From Anthracocystis setariae (taxonomy: Eukaryota > Basidiomycota > Ustilaginomycetes > Ustilaginales > Ustilaginaceae), in assembly GCA_928724745.1 (NCBI GenBank), contig CAKMXJ010000020.1:496001-560000 (forward strand): 64,000 nt of DNA, read 5' to 3'. Under the pieces are notes generated by a model that saw only the letters and a list, made by a program, of their open reading frames with translations, was not told the origin of the DNA and made no database searches. Both the position numbers and the translations under genes were made by a program. This document shows, in pieces, positions 62,477 to 64,000 of the stretch; positions within the stretch are counted from its first letter, which is position 1, and each line of letters starts with the position of its first letter.

Positions 62477-64000
62477 TCGTGCCAGGATGCTCCAGAATAA
62501 CGAGGATAAAAGGAATGAGGATTCTGACGTGACATGTCGACGATGTGATTCGTCGATCATTTCGAACTTTGCAGGTGTGTGCCTGAACTCTTGGTCACGC
62601 TCAGGCGCACCAAATCGAAATTCGACTCTTGGAGCGTCACAAGACCCTGCACGGAATTGTGACGCCTCTTCTCACAGCAATCTTCGAGTGGTGGTGATTC
62701 TTCTGACCGAGTGCAAACAAATGTCTCTCACAATGCTAAGAGCAGCAAGAGCAGCAGCGCAAGTGAGCGCAAGTGACGACGACGACGACGACAATATCAA
62801 TTGCAGTACTTCCGAAGATAGACTAGGACGTTTACCTCTCTGTCCAATGAAAAAACTCGATCTGCTCAAATTGCGACATCTCGTTATGGTGGCTTGGACA
62901 CATGACGCTACTTCGAATACTTTGACAACCTCGATATCATCATTTCGCCTTTCTTATCATCACTGTTCTTGACACTCAATCGCCCTGTTGACAGACGATC
63001 AAGCACTCAAAAATGAAGATTTTGACACCCGTGATCCACTCGGCATATGAATTCAAGCTGGGTTGAGGGCGCATCGTTTGGTTCCAAGACGACGAGTCCA
63101 GAGCGCAATACAGTACAAGCTCCGCTCAACCGCGAAGCCACCATGCAAAGGTTACTTGTAAAAGCTACATGATGCCCTGGACATGCTCTCATCGGGATTG
63201 TGATGATCGGGAACCTCGAGCACATTTCTCTTCTATCATATTGTGAGCTTGTGCGACCCCCTTCTCCTTTCGCTTTTAACGGTCGCTTCGGAGGCCAGGG
63301 TCCACACACACAGGGCAGGAGCAACACCTGGCACAACACAGAGGAAATCGAAGGGGAAAAAAAAAGGTGGCCGCTTGCAATGCAGTACCGGCCACTTGAA
63401 GTGCCAAGGGTGCAGATCGACGCTTTTGCACATCTCTTTTTTTGGGCAAGAGGTGCAGCCAAAGACATACAGTACGGTGAGTAGCCATCGAGTCAGTACA
63501 TGTCGGATGTGGGGTCTCGTGTCCACCTTTAGAATTGCGTAAATTTTGTACTAGAATGACAACAGCCACAAATGAAACGCGTCGGCACAGCACAGCCTCG
63601 GCTTGATTCAGAACGTTATTAACCGTCCTTGCTGAGCGATTACGGTTGCCAAAGAGCGTGCCGACGCTACTCACTCACTCACTCAAGCATATAGAGATGG
63701 AAGGGAGCGTGTGTACCAAGCTCACCAACACCAAAGCCAGAAAGTCCTAATGGGAGAGCGACCCAAGACAAGTTGTGGATTTGGAATACCGCGCTAGGTG
63801 GGGGGATCCGACAAGCTGTTCGGATACATTGAACTGGATGAAGTATACGCAAAGGATGTTGTATTCCGACGCAACTTTTTCCTTTTCAGATTTTTAATTT
63901 CGAGTGCCTCTACAACACATACAACAGTTACAGAGTGAGTGGGACTAGGAGGGCGTGGGTGGAGGGCAGAGTGTGTGTGTTGGGTGTTGGATACAAGCCC

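Larger units (their letters stand above)
60030..64000. other. right-end stretch without supported genes
   Basis: About 4 kb. All open frames are short, lack family features and have no clear splice partners. It contains a dense palindromic CAGTACTG block (61007-61035), a G19 run (62458-62476) and a GAC repeat (62774-62790). The first 250 bases should hold the promoter of the small membrane-protein gene. The far right end is cut by the window. Confidence 0.45.

Noticed and set aside
60030..64000. Possible degenerate gene in the right end
   Set aside because: Several 70-170-codon open frames exist, but none shows a domain or joins to another through credible splice sites.

Overview
The window looks like chromosomal DNA of a smut fungus or close relative (Basidiomycota, Ustilaginomycotina). 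The genes are eukaryotic housekeeping genes of fungal type. Most are intronless or carry one to three short introns with GTAAGT/GTACGT/GTGAGT donors. Intergenic DNA holds microsatellites and many copies of a short palindromic word, GTACTGTAC/CAGTAC. Genus is not determined. A cytosine-5 DNA methyltransferase argues against Ustilago maydis itself, which as I recall lacks one. I placed 19 protein-coding genes, joining exons by hand from splice sites and reading frame. I found no tRNA, rRNA, CRISPR array or recognisable transposon.

Layout. 1-3072: 5'-truncated single-chain biotin-dependent acyl-CoA carboxylase. 3.6-6.1 kb: a SARAF-like ER membrane protein converging on a PQ-loop vacuolar amino-acid transporter whose reading frame depends on a 6-nt microexon. 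7.0-11.0 kb: a small ABM-fold monooxygenase-like protein and the mitochondrial fusion GTPase Fzo1. 12.2-19.0 kb: a full-length ABCB transporter converging on LEU1 (isopropylmalate isomerase). 20.2-23.4 kb: a large polyQ protein of unknown function with basic segments, followed upstream by about 7 kb without supported genes.

30.6-32.9 kb: one continuous ORF joining a Vip1-type RRM protein to an Ssp120/nucleobindin-type EF-hand secretory protein. This is the most unusual gene in the window. 33.2-33.8 kb: a 145-aa probable beta-trefoil protease-inhibitor-like protein in three exons. 34.7-39.6 kb: TRM82 (tRNA m7G methyltransferase subunit), divergent from MAS1 (mitochondrial processing peptidase beta). 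40.2-46.9 kb: ENT3-type epsin, DNA methyltransferase and poly(A) polymerase in tandem. 47.4-49.1 kb: ribosomal protein uL22 (RPL17), whose first coding exon is only the start codon.

49.8-53.7 kb: a divergent pair for aromatic catabolism. One gene fuses a carboxymuconolactone-decarboxylase-like domain to an enol-lactone-hydrolase-like domain; the other is a secreted intradiol ring-cleavage dioxygenase. 55.1-60.0 kb: a membrane-anchored alpha/beta hydrolase, proteasome alpha5 (PUP2) and a small single-pass membrane protein. 60.0-64.0 kb: no supported gene.

Most genes are independent housekeeping functions: mitochondrial biogenesis (FZO1, MAS1), Golgi/endosome and vacuole traffic (ENT3, PQ-loop), RNA metabolism (TRM82, PAP1), translation and proteolysis. 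The clearest functional grouping is the aromatic-catabolism pair.
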